A stretch of 64,000 nucleotides of DNA from Gracilibacillus ureilyticus (GTDB lineage: Bacteria > Bacillota > Bacilli > Bacillales > Amphibacillaceae), in the NCBI RefSeq assembly GCF_900111195.1, contig NZ_FOGL01000001.1, forward strand, positions 496,001 to 560,000, written 5' to 3'. The translations under genes and the position numbers were made by a program. This document shows, piece by piece, positions 10,955 to 21,295 of this stretch; the first letter of the stretch is position 1; each line of letters starts with the position of its first letter. The notes below the pieces were generated by a model, which was not told where the DNA came from, did not search any database, and saw nothing but the letters and a program-made list of their open reading frames with translations.

Positions 10955-12108
10955 TCGAGAAACTTCAATTGTTTTTCATCAATTAAAAACGCCTGGAAAA
11001 CTTCATTTCCAAACGGTTTCCCTTCTTCTGTAAGTCGGATAAACCCTTCATCCCATTCAATCCATCCTTTTTGACTTAATGATTCAAGATCTTCTTTATA
11101 GAGTCGTTCGATGGAAAGGTTATATTTACGCTCAAACTGGCTCAGGGAGACACCTTCACTTTTTCTTAACCCGAGGAAAAGTTCTTCTTCTATCTGCTCC
11201 TTCTTGCCGATCTCCTCAACATGCAATACAGGTTTCCCGGTCTGTACAGCTTTTTCCACATATGCCGGATGTGGCCGGACATTAACGACCCGTTTTCCTG
11301 GCAGGTATGCATGCGATCCTGCTCCAAAGCCATAATAATAGTCATTATTCCAGTATGTTAAGTTATGCTTACTTTCATATCCGGGTTTAGCAAAATTGCT
11401 GATTTCATATTGTAAGATACCTTGCTTGTTCATCTCTTTGCGCAAATACTCATACATATCTGCTTCCACTTCTTCAGGCGGTTTCGTTATTGTACCCTTT
11501 TTATAGCGCTGATAGAATATTGTTTTCGGTTCGATCTGCAGAGAATATGCCGAATAATGCGGCAAATCAAACTGCAGAGCTTCTTCAAGTGTTTTGCTGA
11601 ACTGCTCAAATGTCTGACTCGGCAGACTGTACATCAGGTCAATACTTATGTTAGTCAATCCAATCTGAGTAAGATCATTAATGTTTTGATAGACATCTTT
11701 GACACGGTGTAATCTCCCAAGACGCTCTAGCATGTCGTCATTAAAATCTTGTACACCCATAGAAATTCTATTCACACCATGGTCTTTTAAGATTTTAATT
11801 TTTTCTTTTGACAAGTCTCCCGGATTTGCTTCAAACGTATATTCATCAACATAATTGGTATCAAAATATTGAGCAATCATTGAGACAAGCTGCAATAATT
11901 GCCGTTCATTTAAAGCGGTCGGTGTTCCGCCGCCAACAAAGATAGTTTTCATTTTTTGTTTCGGTTCTGTAATAGTTGTTTTTATCTCGTTTTCCAATGC
12001 TGCTAAATAATCATCTGCCATTTTTTCTTCATAAAAAAATTTAGTGAAGTCGCAGTAGTGACAGATTTTCTCACAAAAAGGTATGTGAATATATGCAGAT
12101 GTTATCAT
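10951..12108 (-). CDS. hemW: Radical SAM protein HemW (heme chaperone)
   Basis: 385 residues. Radical SAM motif CEKICHYC (Cys12, Cys16, Cys19) and the GGGTPT motif, with the C-terminal HemN-like domain. It was formerly annotated as oxygen-independent coproporphyrinogen oxidase; the CxxxCxxC motif followed by aspartate rather than a further cysteine (C-D-F) fits HemW, a heme-inserting chaperone. It follows lepA by 56 bp with a weak hairpin between. Same position as in B. subtilis. Confidence 0.93.
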   Translation of the reverse strand: MITSAYIHIPFCEKICHYCDFTKFFYEEKMADDYLAALENEIKTTITEPKQKMKTIFVGGGTPTALNERQLLQLVSMIAQYFDTNYVDEYTFEANPGDLSKEKIKILKDHGVNRISMGVQDFNDDMLERLGRLHRVKDVYQNINDLTQIGLTNISIDLMYSLPSQTFEQFSKTLEEALQFDLPHYSAYSLQIEPKTIFYQRYKKGTITKPPEEVEADMYEYLRKEMNKQGILQYEISNFAKPGYESKHNLTYWNNDYYYGFGAGSHAYLPGKRVVNVRPHPAYVEKAVQTGKPVLHVEEIGKKEQIEEELFLGLRKSEGVSLSQFERKYNLSIERLYKEDLESLSQKGWIEWDEGFIRLTEEGKPFGNEVFQAFLIDEKQLKFLD

Positions 12109-12134
12109 TTTCTTCCCCCTTCACTCTATGGCAA

Positions 12135-12158
12135 AACCCTTGCCAAATGACAAGGGTT
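12135..12158 (-). terminator. Hairpin between lepA and hemW
   Basis: 8-bp arms (12151-12158 and 12135-12142), 8-nt loop, followed on the minus strand by TTTT. A short, probably leaky terminator. Confidence 0.5.
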
Positions 12159-12164
12159 GAGAGT

Positions 12165-13985
12165 TTATTCATCATCCATTTTAAGCACTGCCATAAATGC
12201 TTCCTGCGGGACTTCGACAGAGCCGACCATTTTCATTCTCTTCTTACCTTCTTTTTGCTTCTCGAGCAATTTCCGTTTACGGGAAATGTCCCCGCCGTAA
12301 CACTTGCTTAATACGTTTTTACGCATTGCTTTAATATTCGTTCTTGCTACAATTTTATTACCGATAGCTGCCTGGATTGGCACTTCAAATTGCTGTCTCG
12401 GAATTAATGTTTTTAATTTATCTGCTATTTGCTTTCCACGTTCGAAGGCAAAATCGCGGTGAACGATAAATGACAGGGCATCAATTGTATCACCATTTAG
12501 CAGAATATCCATTTTGACAAGGTTCGATGCTTTATAGCCAATCATTTCATAGTCGAAAGAAGCATAACCTTTTGTTTGTGATTTTAACTGGTCAAAGAAG
12601 TCATAAACAATTTCGGATAACGGGATTTCGTATACGACATTCACACGATTCTCATCAAGATAATCCATGTTAATAAATTCGCCGCGTTTTTTCTGACAAA
12701 TTTCCATAACTGGACCGACGAAATCATTAGGGACCATAACAGATGCCTTCACATATGGTTCCTGCACTTCTTTAATTGACTGGTTATCCGGCATAAAGGA
12801 CGGATTATCAATTGTCAGTTCTTCCTCATCTGTTTTGACTACTTTGTAAATAACACTTGGTGCAGTTGTGATAAGATCAATACCAAACTCACGCTCAATT
12901 CGTTCCTGAATAATTTCCATGTGAAGCAGTCCCAAGAACCCGCAGCGGAAGCCGAAGCCTAATGCCTGGGAAGTCTCCGCTTCATATTGCAGGGAGGAAT
13001 CATTCAGTTCCAGCCGCTCCAACGCCTCTCTCAAGTCATTATATTTGTCGGCATCCACTGGATACAAACCACAGAATACCATTGGATTTAGTTTACGGTA
13101 ACCAGGCAGTGCCTCTTCAGCAGGCCTGTTAGCCAATGTGATGGTATCCCCTACCCTAGTATCGCCCACATTTTTTATCGAAGCTGTTAAGTATCCTACA
13201 TCACCAACCGTTAGCATATCCTGCTTGACCGGCTTTGGATTAAATACACCAACTTCGTTTACTTCAAATTCTTTTCCTGTCGCCATCATGCGGATTTTAT
13301 CGCCGACTTTAACTGAACCTTCTTTTATACAAACATATGCCACAACCCCGCGATATGGGTCATATAAAGAGTCAAAAATGAGAGCTTTTAACGGATCATC
13401 CGCGTTCCCTGCAGGGGCAGGAATCCGCTCCACGATCTGTTCTAAAATATCTTCAATCCCGATTCCGGATTTGGCGCTTGCTAAAATCGCCTCATCGCCA
13501 TCAATGCCGATAACATCAGTAATTTCCTTTTTCACACGTTCGGGGTCTGCACTTGGCAAGTCGATTTTATTAATAACTGGTATGATTTCCAAATCGTTAT
13601 CAAGTGCGAGATAGACATTCGCAAGTGTTTGTGCTTCAATTCCCTGGGCTGCATCCACTACCAGTATTGCGCCTTCACATGCTGCAAGGCTTCGTGACAC
13701 TTCATATGTAAAATCGACGTGTCCCGGCGTATCAATTAAATGGAATAAATATTCGTCATCCTCTTCCCGCTCGTATTTTAACTGAACAGCGTTAAGTTTA
13801 ATTGTTATGCCGCGCTCACGTTCCAGATCCATTGCATCTAAAAATTGCTCTTTCATTTCACGAGCTGTCAGTGCTTTCGTTTTTTCTAATATACGGTCAG
13901 CTAATGTAGACTTTCCATGATCAATATGTGCTATAATTGAAAAGTTTCGTACCTTACTTTGATTTCTTATGTTCGTCAATGTCAT
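12165..13985 (-). CDS. lepA: Elongation factor 4 (LepA)
   Basis: 606 residues, a translational GTPase. P-loop [10 protein letters not shown], switch [11 protein letters not shown], switch [10 protein letters not shown] and NKIDLP are visible, followed by the LepA-specific C-terminal domain ending [18 protein letters not shown]. It acts on stalled or mistranslocated ribosomes. ATG start; GGAG lies only about 4 nt away, a short spacing. A near-consensus SigA promoter lies upstream. hemW follows. Confidence 0.97.
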   Translation of the reverse strand: MTLTNIRNQSKVRNFSIIAHIDHGKSTLADRILEKTKALTAREMKEQFLDAMDLERERGITIKLNAVQLKYEREEDDEYLFHLIDTPGHVDFTYEVSRSLAACEGAILVVDAAQGIEAQTLANVYLALDNDLEIIPVINKIDLPSADPERVKKEITDVIGIDGDEAILASAKSGIGIEDILEQIVERIPAPAGNADDPLKALIFDSLYDPYRGVVAYVCIKEGSVKVGDKIRMMATGKEFEVNEVGVFNPKPVKQDMLTVGDVGYLTASIKNVGDTRVGDTITLANRPAEEALPGYRKLNPMVFCGLYPVDADKYNDLREALERLELNDSSLQYEAETSQALGFGFRCGFLGLLHMEIIQERIEREFGIDLITTAPSVIYKVVKTDEEELTIDNPSFMPDNQSIKEVQEPYVKASVMVPNDFVGPVMEICQKKRGEFINMDYLDENRVNVVYEIPLSEIVYDFFDQLKSQTKGYASFDYEMIGYKASNLVKMDILLNGDTIDALSFIVHRDFAFERGKQIADKLKTLIPRQQFEVPIQAAIGNKIVARTNIKAMRKNVLSKCYGGDISRKRKLLEKQKEGKKRMKMVGSVEVPQEAFMAVLKMDDE

Positions 13986-14021
13986 TCAACTCCTATGTGC
14001 GAGCACAATATACTAGGATTG

Positions 14022-14050
14022 ATTATAGCAGTGAAAAGGAGGATGTTCAA
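14022..14050 (-). promoter_or_regulatory. SigA promoter upstream of lepA
   Basis: Minus strand TTGAAC (14050-14045), 17 bp, TATAAT (14027-14022) with an extended TGC before the -10. It lies 37 bp upstream of the lepA start. Confidence 0.75.
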
Positions 14051-14185
14051 CAGAAATCGTTGAGAAATGCACCCTCATGATATCTATCCCAGCTAAAATC
14101 ATTCTATTTACTAAGTAGAGCGCCTCTCTTTATTTACAATGAAATGAGCATAAGAATCATCATGCGAACTAAGAAATAAACTGAC

Positions 14186-14515
14186 TCAGAACAGACCATC
14201 AACAACGGTATGGGTAATGGAGACGAGGTTATCACACACTGTCTGGACAATTTGCTCTCCGCCATTTGCAACATGGGAAAGGAAAGGTCGGTCATCCGGC
14301 AAGGCAGCTTCTGATGGTTCGCTGTCCAATTCTTCGATTATGTCCTCTCTGTTCACCATGTTCTCTGTATTCTCCAGCACTATTTCTCCCGGGATCTCGT
14401 CAGCCGTCCCATACCCTTCCTTATCAGAGGAAACCGGGGATGTACGGTCCATCCCCATATATAATCCGATAGAAAAAATTATACTCATTATTAACAAATA
14501 GAAAACGTACTTCAT
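14186..14515 (-). CDS. yqxA: YqxA-like membrane protein (DUF3679)
   Basis: 109 residues with one N-terminal transmembrane helix (MKYVFYLLIMSIIFSIGLYMG) and an acidic extracytoplasmic tail. Gene order (spoIIP, this gene, lepA) matches yqxA in B. subtilis, a DUF3679 protein of unknown function. The frame runs upstream into spoIIP, but the ATG at 14515 is preceded by AGGAGGAAAAGTT. It starts 12 bp after the spoIIP stop, so it is probably cotranscribed and expressed during sporulation (inference from context). Confidence 0.8.
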   Translation of the reverse strand: MKYVFYLLIMSIIFSIGLYMGMDRTSPVSSDKEGYGTADEIPGEIVLENTENMVNREDIIEELDSEPSEAALPDDRPFLSHVANGGEQIVQTVCDNLVSITHTVVDGLF

Positions 14516-14526
14516 AACTTTTCCTC

Positions 14527-15708
14527 CTATTGTGCAGAAACTTTCTCTGCATCCCAATAATATTCACTGAATACTTCTGCAAATACTTCTGAGGTGTTAT
14601 AAAGCTCTTCCATTGTATTATCGACACCACCGAATTCAATTGTCAGTGCATTTCCGGATACATCCTGATTATAAACCCCATTCCGGCCCGCTCCATCATA
14701 CATCTGTACACCACGGCTTAACCCTGGATATTTCTGTTCAAATAATTGATGAAGAGCAGATGCTAAGGCGAGATTTTGCTCATAATTCGGATTATTTCCA
14801 CCGATGACAAACATAATTTTTGCATATTTCTTGCCGTTTAATTCTTTTGTTGTCACATCTGCTCTCATGCTGTCCCGGTGTAAATCGAATACAAAATTTA
14901 AATCTTTGTTATTGGTTAAAGCCGTTTCCACTACACTTTTGGATGCTTTATAAGAATGAGCGGAATAATCCCAGCCATTCTCCACCAGAATGGAACCGAT
15001 GTCCGTACGATCTACTGTTGTTCCTATCCCTTCCTTCTCAAGGTCTTTTGCCAGTTGATCACTAACTTTTGTTATATTAACTTCATGATGGAATGCTCCA
15101 TTTGGATCTGTTACATCTGGCAGGTGTGGCAAGAAAGACTCCCGGTTATGTGTGTTATAAATAAAGACAACTTCCTTTTCCCCTGTTGTTTGCTCAGATT
15201 TCGGTTCCTCAGGAGGTGCATCAGGGGCTGGTTCTTCTTCGGGCATTGTAGCTTCCCTTTCTTCCAGGACTACATCTAATGGCGGATTGGATTCCACCGT
15301 TAAGTTTGTATAATCCGTTCCTTCCCCTGCGATTAATATTTGGTTATCATATGTGCTGAAACCGGGAATTTCTCTGCTTAATAAGCTTCTCACATCATGC
15401 AAACGGATATTTGCACCAACCTCAAATAACACTTTCCATACTTCCAGTTCCGGTTCGTCTTTTGGCAGTGCTTCTTTAAAAATTCTGTTTTCCAAAGCTA
15501 ACAGTGATAAAAAATGCGTTTCTTCCACATTGCTTGTCCATTTTTTTATCGTTGCGGATGAGACACGGTAACTTGGTTCAAGACTTGTCATCACCCCAAC
15601 GATAATACAAATGGTGAAAAATGAAAAAATAAAAGCAGATATACCAACAAGTACCTTATGCTTGGAAAAAAGCAAAACTCTTTTTTTTCTTGAAAAAGGT
15701 CGATTCAT
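14527..15708 (-). CDS. spoIIP: Stage II sporulation protein P
   Basis: 393 residues. An N-terminal membrane anchor (about residues 17-40) precedes a linker rich in glutamate and proline and a C-terminal amidase/endopeptidase domain with IYNTHNRESF and a late EFGGVDNT. SpoIIP degrades septal peptidoglycan with SpoIID and SpoIIM at the start of engulfment. A SigE-like promoter lies upstream, and yqxA follows. The length is normal. Confidence 0.95.
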   Translation of the reverse strand: MNRPFSRKKRVLLFSKHKVLVGISAFIFSFFTICIIVGVMTSLEPSYRVSSATIKKWTSNVEETHFLSLLALENRIFKEALPKDEPELEVWKVLFEVGANIRLHDVRSLLSREIPGFSTYDNQILIAGEGTDYTNLTVESNPPLDVVLEEREATMPEEEPAPDAPPEEPKSEQTTGEKEVVFIYNTHNRESFLPHLPDVTDPNGAFHHEVNITKVSDQLAKDLEKEGIGTTVDRTDIGSILVENGWDYSAHSYKASKSVVETALTNNKDLNFVFDLHRDSMRADVTTKELNGKKYAKIMFVIGGNNPNYEQNLALASALHQLFEQKYPGLSRGVQMYDGAGRNGVYNQDVSGNALTIEFGGVDNTMEELYNTSEVFAEVFSEYYWDAEKVSAQ

Positions 15709-15747
15709 TTTGTTCCCCTCTCTATCAACTCTACTACATTTACTAGA

Positions 15748-15777
15748 AATGTATGCCAGGTGATAGAAGAGTAGAAC
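15748..15777 (-). promoter_or_regulatory. Candidate SigE promoter of spoIIP
   Basis: Minus strand CATACATT (15755-15748), a good SigE -10, with a partial -35 (GTTCTACT, 15777-15770) 14 bp upstream. It lies 39 bp upstream of the spoIIP ATG. spoIIP is a mother-cell gene in B. subtilis, which supports the call. Confidence 0.5.
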
Positions 15778-15829
15778 AATAAAAGTGACACATTTGATAA
15801 CTGGAGTTGTTAGCGCTCTGGGAAAACCA

Positions 15830-16921
15830 TTATCTGGAATAGGATGAAGCTTCTTCTACCTTTACATTTTCATGGAGTGCTGCATTGATTCCTTTTGCCA
15901 GTAAATGGGCCATATCTTCAATATATCCATCAATTTCTTTTGGTGTTACCATAAGGTTATGACCGAGTGGTGTCAGCACTTCCTGCATTAACGCTCTTTT
16001 TTCCTGTTCGTCAAGAGAACCGATCATACCGAAGATCTTTTCCCGCTTTTCCGGTGACGGAAGATCTTCATTCGATAACTTTCTTGTGCCAAAATTCATC
16101 CCTGCAGGTGTTAAAGATTTAGAAGGTTTATCCACTTCCTTCATTTCCTTACCAATATGTTTCAGTACATAATCTATGGCATCACTGGTAATAGTCACAG
16201 CATCCACAACAGTAGGCACTCCGATTGCAATCACCGGCAGGCCGAGTGTTTCTTTGCTCAATTCCTTCCTTTTGTTGCCAACCCCTGAACCTGGATGAAT
16301 TCCTGCATCAGAAAGCTGTATTGTTGCATTAACTCTCTCAATCGATCTTGATGCCAGTGCATCAATCGCAATCACAAAGTCTGGTTTCAGCTTTTCTATT
16401 ACACCTTTAATAATGTCACTAGTTTCAATCCCTGTTACTCCCATTACACCGGGGTTAATTGTTGCTACTCTCCGGTAGCCTTCTGCCACATATTCCGGCT
16501 GATGAACGAATAAATGGTTGGTTACCAATACTTTTTCAATGGCTAAAGGGCCGAGCGCATCCGGAGTAACATGCCTGTTTCCAAGTCCTACAATTAATCC
16601 TGTTGCGTCTTTTTTCACCTGGTTTTTATCAAGCAGTTCTATTAACTGGTTACAAACTGCCTTGGCTGTTTCGTGCTGCAAACTGGTATCCTGCCTCTTA
16701 ATGGCATCAGAGTAAATCGTCCGGTAGGATCCTGGGCTTTTTCCTATTTGCTCACTGCCTTCCCTGTCCACATTGACAAAGGATATCCGGATATTGCCTT
16801 CCTGTTTTTCGGATATTTCCACACCTTTTATTTGTCCTTTTTTCTGCTTTCCTTTTTCCACATACATTTCCTTTGCTTCGACTGCCAGATCTGTTCGTAC
16901 CTCATAATCCTGACCACTCAT
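15830..16921 (-). CDS. gpr: Germination protease GPR
   Basis: 363 residues, aspartic-type protease (peptidase A25) that cleaves small acid-soluble spore proteins at germination. The N-terminus [14 protein letters not shown] is the conserved region around the autoprocessing site. The core carries [15 protein letters not shown], the segment [11 protein letters not shown] and VGNKRKELS. The frame begins seven codons upstream; the ATG at 16921 with GGGAG eight nt before it is the better start. Its SASP substrate class is represented here by sspH. It is separated from spoIIP by its own leader. Confidence 0.95.
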   Translation of the reverse strand: MSGQDYEVRTDLAVEAKEMYVEKGKQKKGQIKGVEISEKQEGNIRISFVNVDREGSEQIGKSPGSYRTIYSDAIKRQDTSLQHETAKAVCNQLIELLDKNQVKKDATGLIVGLGNRHVTPDALGPLAIEKVLVTNHLFVHQPEYVAEGYRRVATINPGVMGVTGIETSDIIKGVIEKLKPDFVIAIDALASRSIERVNATIQLSDAGIHPGSGVGNKRKELSKETLGLPVIAIGVPTVVDAVTITSDAIDYVLKHIGKEMKEVDKPSKSLTPAGMNFGTRKLSNEDLPSPEKREKIFGMIGSLDEQEKRALMQEVLTPLGHNLMVTPKEIDGYIEDMAHLLAKGINAALHENVKVEEASSYSR

Positions 16922-17003
16922 CGAGCTCACTCCCATCATCATGTTTCACATAGTTTTTTCCGTTCTGATTCGTTTGATACATGGAGAGATTGAATAATTT
17001 ATA

Positions 17004-17032
17004 TTGAAAAGTCGGCAAAGCTTTGGTAAAAT
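17004..17032 (+). promoter_or_regulatory. SigA promoter of rpsT
   Basis: TTGAAA (17004-17009), 17 bp, TAAAAT (17027-17032), 53 bp upstream of the rpsT ATG. Confidence 0.8.
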
Positions 17033-17084
17033 GTCTTTTGACCCAATTAAAGTTATGGTACGAAGTAAAGTGGAGGTGAATAGA

Positions 17085-17351
17085 ATGGCAAATATTAAAT
17101 CAGCTATCAAACGTGTACGTACGAATGAAGATCATCGTGTACACAACCAAGCGATCAAAACAGACATGCGTTCACATATTAAAAAAGTGGAAACATTAGT
17201 AGCGTCGAATGATGTTGAGAATGCTAAATCAGCTCTTCAAACAGCTGTTAAGAAAATCGACAAAGCGGTACAAAAAGGTTTAGTCCATAAAAACAAAGGT
17301 AATCGCCAAAAAGCAAGATTATCTAAAAAAGTGAACGAACTAAGCGCATAA
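17085..17351 (+). CDS. rpsT: 30S ribosomal protein S20
   Basis: 88 residues beginning [21 protein letters not shown], a basic three-helix protein that binds 16S rRNA. The frame is open for 27 codons upstream, which is the leader; the ATG at 17085 has GGAGGTGAATAGA before it. A single-gene unit with promoter and terminator, divergent from gpr, as in B. subtilis. Confidence 0.97.
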   Translation: MANIKSAIKRVRTNEDHRVHNQAIKTDMRSHIKKVETLVASNDVENAKSALQTAVKKIDKAVQKGLVHKNKGNRQKARLSKKVNELSA

Positions 17352-17359
17352 TTAAAAAT

Positions 17360-17390
17360 GCCGCAACCTGATAAAAGGTGCGGCTATTTT
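17360..17390 (+). terminator. rpsT terminator
   Basis: GCCGCA (17360-17365) pairs with TGCGGC (17379-17384), with extra inner pairs AACCT/AAGGT, followed by TATTTTTAT. It lies 8 bp after the rpsT stop and may also serve holA from the other side. Confidence 0.85.
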
Positions 17391-18433
17391 TATGCAGTAA
17401 TATTCTTTTTTCTTAGCATGATAAGCTGATATAGCAGCAGTTCAATTCCCAATGTCTTTTCGACCTTGCCTGTTTTCATATTGGCATCCGCTTCTGCAAG
17501 GAGCTCGATCGCTTTTGTTAATTCATCTTTTGTAAATTTAGCCTGCCTTGTTACGGACAGCTTGGCAACATATGGATGAATTTTCAATTGTGATGCCATC
17601 TGTTTCTGATTATACCCTTTCTGGTGCAAAGTTTTAATATGAAGCAGTGTACGGAATTGCGAGGCTAACAATGCAATTAATTTTATCGGTTCCTCTCCAA
17701 GTTTTTCAAGGTCTTTCATTATATTAATTGCTTTTACTAAATCATTCGCAATGATGGCATCGACCAATTTTAATGCAGAATTACTTTCATGATGTGACAG
17801 CAACAGTTCTGCCTCTTCCATCCGTATCGTATTACCCTCACCTATGTATAATGCCATCTTCTCCAATTCTGACTGGAGAATCATCAGGTCTGTACCAATC
17901 TCATTAATCATATATGTGACAACATCGGGTTCCACCTTTACGTGATGATTATCTGCAATTCGTTCGAGCGCTTCATTCATATTCCATTCTTTTAAAGGTT
18001 CGCAAGCTATAGTAGTTGCATGTTTTTTTAGTTGTTTTACCACTTTTTTCCGTTCATCTAATTTTTCAAATGGTGCAATAATTACTAATATCGAATACGG
18101 AGCAGGATTGATCAGATAATCCGTTAACACATCCGGCTGGTGATCAAGATCTGTTGCTGGAGGCTTTGCTTTCAGAAAACTGGCATTTCCTGCAACAATC
18201 AGTTTTTTTTCGCCAAAAAACGGATAAGTATTGGCATCATTGACCACTTCCTGGATTGGTACCTCTTCCAAATCGAAGATGGATACATTTGTATCCCGGT
18301 CCGCTTCACTCATGCTATTGTGATATAACGATTGTTTTATTTCCTCTATCATGTAGATTTCTGTTCCATATATGTAATAAACAGGTGAAATTTTTCCTTT
18401 TTTTATTTGTTCTATCGTTTGTAAATAATCCAT
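17390..18433 (-). CDS. holA: DNA polymerase III subunit delta
   Basis: 347 residues. N-terminal AAA+-like domain with YYIYGTEIYMIEEIKQ, the conserved YPFFGEKKLIV, and a C-terminal helical clamp-loader domain. It opens the beta clamp within the clamp loader. It is known as yqeN in B. subtilis and sits at the same position, convergent with rpsT. ATG preceded by GGGGATGAAAAA. Confidence 0.95.
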   Translation of the reverse strand: MDYLQTIEQIKKGKISPVYYIYGTEIYMIEEIKQSLYHNSMSEADRDTNVSIFDLEEVPIQEVVNDANTYPFFGEKKLIVAGNASFLKAKPPATDLDHQPDVLTDYLINPAPYSILVIIAPFEKLDERKKVVKQLKKHATTIACEPLKEWNMNEALERIADNHHVKVEPDVVTYMINEIGTDLMILQSELEKMALYIGEGNTIRMEEAELLLSHHESNSALKLVDAIIANDLVKAINIMKDLEKLGEEPIKLIALLASQFRTLLHIKTLHQKGYNQKQMASQLKIHPYVAKLSVTRQAKFTKDELTKAIELLAEADANMKTGKVEKTLGIELLLYQLIMLRKKNITA

Positions 18434-18614
18434 TTTTTCATCCCCACTATGTTAAACAATTGATCATTGAATAGAAAATGTTGAAAATTTCTTCAATATG
18501 TTTTATTGTATAATAAGATTACTATTTAGAAAAGCTTCTGACGTTCCGAATCCTTAATTTACATAATTTCTCCGGAATGAAAAAGAAGGGAAAGTTCTTT
18601 TCACCTTCCCTCCA

Positions 18615-18688
18615 CAATCTATATTAACGCAACTTCATTAGCCCTAGGTATCTAATGAAGCTGCGGCATTTTCTTTACATATAGATTG
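18615..18688. repeat. Nested inverted repeat in the holA-yqzM gap
   Basis: The 349-bp gap 18434-18782 contains an outer pair of perfect 10-bp arms (18615-18624 and 18679-18688) enclosing an inner pair of 13-bp arms (18629-18641 and 18652-18664, one mismatch that is G-U on the minus strand) with a 10-nt loop. On the plus strand the inner hairpin is followed by GCATTTTCTTT. It could be a small structured RNA or a terminator. No ORF is seen in the gap. Confidence 0.55.
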
Positions 18689-18782
18689 ACCGAATCACTT
18701 AAATATATAGGTGTAAACTCTTGCTAAGTGAGGGAATACTGTAGAAAAAAAGAACTATAAATTACATAAGGAGGTATTTTTT

Positions 18783-18917
18783 ATGAATGAATTTGAAAAG
18801 GATGTGCAATCCAAACGTCATGACCTTTTTGATGCCGGAGCCGGTTTTATCTTTTCTTTTGCATTTTTTATGATCATTTTCTTTATTGCCGTAATTTTTG
18901 ATGCGATTAATTCATAA
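18783..18917 (+). CDS. yqzM: YqzM family small membrane protein
   Basis: 44 residues: a charged N-terminus (MNEFEKDVQSKRHDLFDAG) and one transmembrane helix rich in phenylalanine and isoleucine. AAGGAGGTATTTTTT gives an excellent ribosome site. It is the YqzM family, found between comEC and holA in Bacillus. Function unknown. A bidirectional terminator shared with comEC follows. Confidence 0.9.
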   Translation: MNEFEKDVQSKRHDLFDAGAGFIFSFAFFMIIFFIAVIFDAINS

Positions 18918-18925
18918 TTAATAAC

Positions 18926-18957
18926 AAAACGAGGCTTATTGTTGAGTCTCGTTTTTA
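18926..18957. terminator. Bidirectional terminator yqzM / comEC
   Basis: AAAACGAG (18926-18933) pairs with CTCGTTTT (18948-18955), with GCT/AGT extending the stem. T-runs on both strands; it serves the convergent ends of yqzM and comEC. Confidence 0.85.
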
Positions 18958-18958
18958 T

Positions 18959-21271
18959 TTATTCACGCTGCTTTAATGTATTTACTGCATCATATGGAAT
19001 AACTGTTGAAAACGTTCCACTTTGCTCATTAAAAAAATAAGTTACTGCCCCATGGATATCTGTTCTGAGAATAATTCCTCCTGTTTCTCTCAACCGCTCT
19101 ACTACGGTCATATCGGGATGACCATATCTATTGTCCCTGCCTACAGAAATTATACTCATCTGTGGCATGCTTTTTTCCAGAAAGGACTGGGAAGTGGACG
19201 TATTACTGCCATGATGAGCCACTTTCAGTACATCTACCGACAATGCTTTATTACGATTCATTAATTCCTGTTCACTTTCCTCACCGATATCACCAGTAAA
19301 CAGCCAGGAGATATCGCCAAATGTTGTATGAATTACTAAAGAGTTTTCATTCGTATCTCCTTTGTCTTTTTCAGGGTGGATCACTGATAACACCTGACTG
19401 TCAATGTGAATCTCCGTCCCGCTATTTGCTACTTTATGAATAAATTCACTATTTAGCCTGGTATACTCTGCTATTATTTGCTTATCAAAAAAAGGGGATG
19501 TAATTAAATAATCTACAGTGTAGTCATTTAAAATAAAGGAAACACTGCCAATATGATCAATATCGTCATGTGACAGCATAATGGCATCAAGTTTACGAAT
19601 TCCCCTTGATTGAAGGTATGGATGAATGACCTGATCATAGACAGTACTTGTCGGGGCTGAATAATCCCTGTTCATCTTTCCGCCTGCATCGATAAGAAAT
19701 ACTCCTTTCCGATAAGGTAATTCAACGACAATAGCATCACCTTGTCCAATATCCAGCACTGTCACTCGTCCGTCTGGGTCAAAGTAAGGAATCGCACTTA
19801 TGACAATTAAGCCTGCAACAAGTAATGCTCCATACAGAAATGCATAGCGATGCTGCTTTTTTTCCAGGAAAATAAAAAAACTTAAAAGAAGGGAATAATA
19901 AATGATATAGAAATAGTCCGGCACTGATCCAATTGTCCAATTAAATGAAATCAGTTGGTCCAGACCGTTCAACAGATCCAGAAAATTCCCATGAACAAAT
20001 TGAAAAAAATCACTAAAAAGCGGAAGAAGAAATGGCAGGAAAACAGTGCAGCACATAATTAGAATAAAAGGAAGCACAAACAGTGAAAAATATGGAATAA
20101 CCATAACATTTAACAGAACAGAGAGTGGCTGAAACTGATAAAATGCATCCAGCTGAAGCGGCAAAATAACCAGCATACTGATCAGACTTATGCGTAATAT
20201 AACCCAGCCGTTTCCCATGTTATCTGCAATGATTTTCCTCGACAACAAGATCGAATATGTCACTATAAAACTAAACTGGAAACCAAGGGAATGGACAATA
20301 TACGGATCAACCCATACCATTACGAAAAAGACAATACTAAGCACACTGGAAACAGGAAGTGATATTCTCCATTTTTTTAAGAGGATCAGTAATAATGCCA
20401 AAATACTTGCACGCCAGACAGACGGAGCTGATCCTGATATAACAGGGTATAATGGTAACATGGTGATAATTACCCATTGTAATTGTTCCTTTGTCATTCT
20501 GAGAAAATATAAGCCAAAGAAATAGAAGCATGTAAGCAGTAATCCTACATGAAGACCGGAAATTGCTAATATGTGGGACAGACCCCAGCTTTGGAATAGT
20601 GTTACAGTTTCTTCAGTAAGATCATTACGGTCACCAAACAGTAATGCTTTCACCCATGAAATGGTAAACTCATTGACATTATCTTCTAACCGGTTCAGGA
20701 GAAGTGTCCGGTATATAAACAACTGCTGAAAGAGAGATTGTCCTTCACAGCTGGTCTGCTCAATGCTTGTTATAACAAATTGGCCGGTATAACCTTGTTT
20801 CTTGAGAAAATTCTGGTAATCGAACTGTCCCGGATTGGTTGCAGCTAAATTTGTCTCGTAGGATCCGTACAAGTTGCAGGACCTTCCATAAAGGAACACT
20901 TCTGATTGCTTTTCCTCTTCATTTAAAAAATAATACACTTTGACTGGCTGATTTTCATTCGTTTCAAAATCAAACGAGTAATAATTGGCTGTCTGGATAA
21001 CATCTGAAATGATTTTTCCCTGGAGAATAACCGGAGAGGAACTGGTGGCAGAATGCTGCCAATCTGGAGGGACAGCGGAATGAATCGAACTAATGATAAA
21101 AACAGCAATTACACTGAAACTAAAGCTGATTGACCACCGTTTTGTGTGGATGAGGTATAATAGAAGACACACTAATAATAAAAAGATCCATTGAAATTGT
21201 TCGAAATTTATGAATAATGCAGCTACATATGTAATAACATACCAGTGAAAATGTCTGCCAATTATTTTCAC
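18959..21271 (-). CDS. comEC: DNA uptake channel ComEC/Rec2
   Basis: 770 residues. N-terminal transmembrane segments, an OB-like extracellular region (about 75-180), a competence domain with multiple helices (about 215-480) including LSHILAISGLHVGLL, and a C-terminal metallo-beta-lactamase domain with VLDIGQGDAIVVE, SHDDIDHIGS and KVAHHGSNTSTS. It imports single-stranded DNA during transformation. Full length with the nuclease-like domain intact. It ends the comEA-comEB-comEC operon. Confidence 0.96.
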   Translation of the reverse strand: MKIIGRHFHWYVITYVAALFINFEQFQWIFLLLVCLLLYLIHTKRWSISFSFSVIAVFIISSIHSAVPPDWQHSATSSSPVILQGKIISDVIQTANYYSFDFETNENQPVKVYYFLNEEEKQSEVFLYGRSCNLYGSYETNLAATNPGQFDYQNFLKKQGYTGQFVITSIEQTSCEGQSLFQQLFIYRTLLLNRLEDNVNEFTISWVKALLFGDRNDLTEETVTLFQSWGLSHILAISGLHVGLLLTCFYFFGLYFLRMTKEQLQWVIITMLPLYPVISGSAPSVWRASILALLLILLKKWRISLPVSSVLSIVFFVMVWVDPYIVHSLGFQFSFIVTYSILLSRKIIADNMGNGWVILRISLISMLVILPLQLDAFYQFQPLSVLLNVMVIPYFSLFVLPFILIMCCTVFLPFLLPLFSDFFQFVHGNFLDLLNGLDQLISFNWTIGSVPDYFYIIYYSLLLSFFIFLEKKQHRYAFLYGALLVAGLIVISAIPYFDPDGRVTVLDIGQGDAIVVELPYRKGVFLIDAGGKMNRDYSAPTSTVYDQVIHPYLQSRGIRKLDAIMLSHDDIDHIGSVSFILNDYTVDYLITSPFFDKQIIAEYTRLNSEFIHKVANSGTEIHIDSQVLSVIHPEKDKGDTNENSLVIHTTFGDISWLFTGDIGEESEQELMNRNKALSVDVLKVAHHGSNTSTSQSFLEKSMPQMSIISVGRDNRYGHPDMTVVERLRETGGIILRTDIHGAVTYFFNEQSGTFSTVIPYDAVNTLKQRE

Positions 21272-21295
21272 CTCCTTTCGCTCACCAGAGTATTT

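Noticed and set aside
16922-17000. SigG/SigF promoter upstream of gpr
   Set aside because: No sequence with both a good -35 and a CATAnnTA-type -10 at the right spacing was found, though forespore control is expected from the family.
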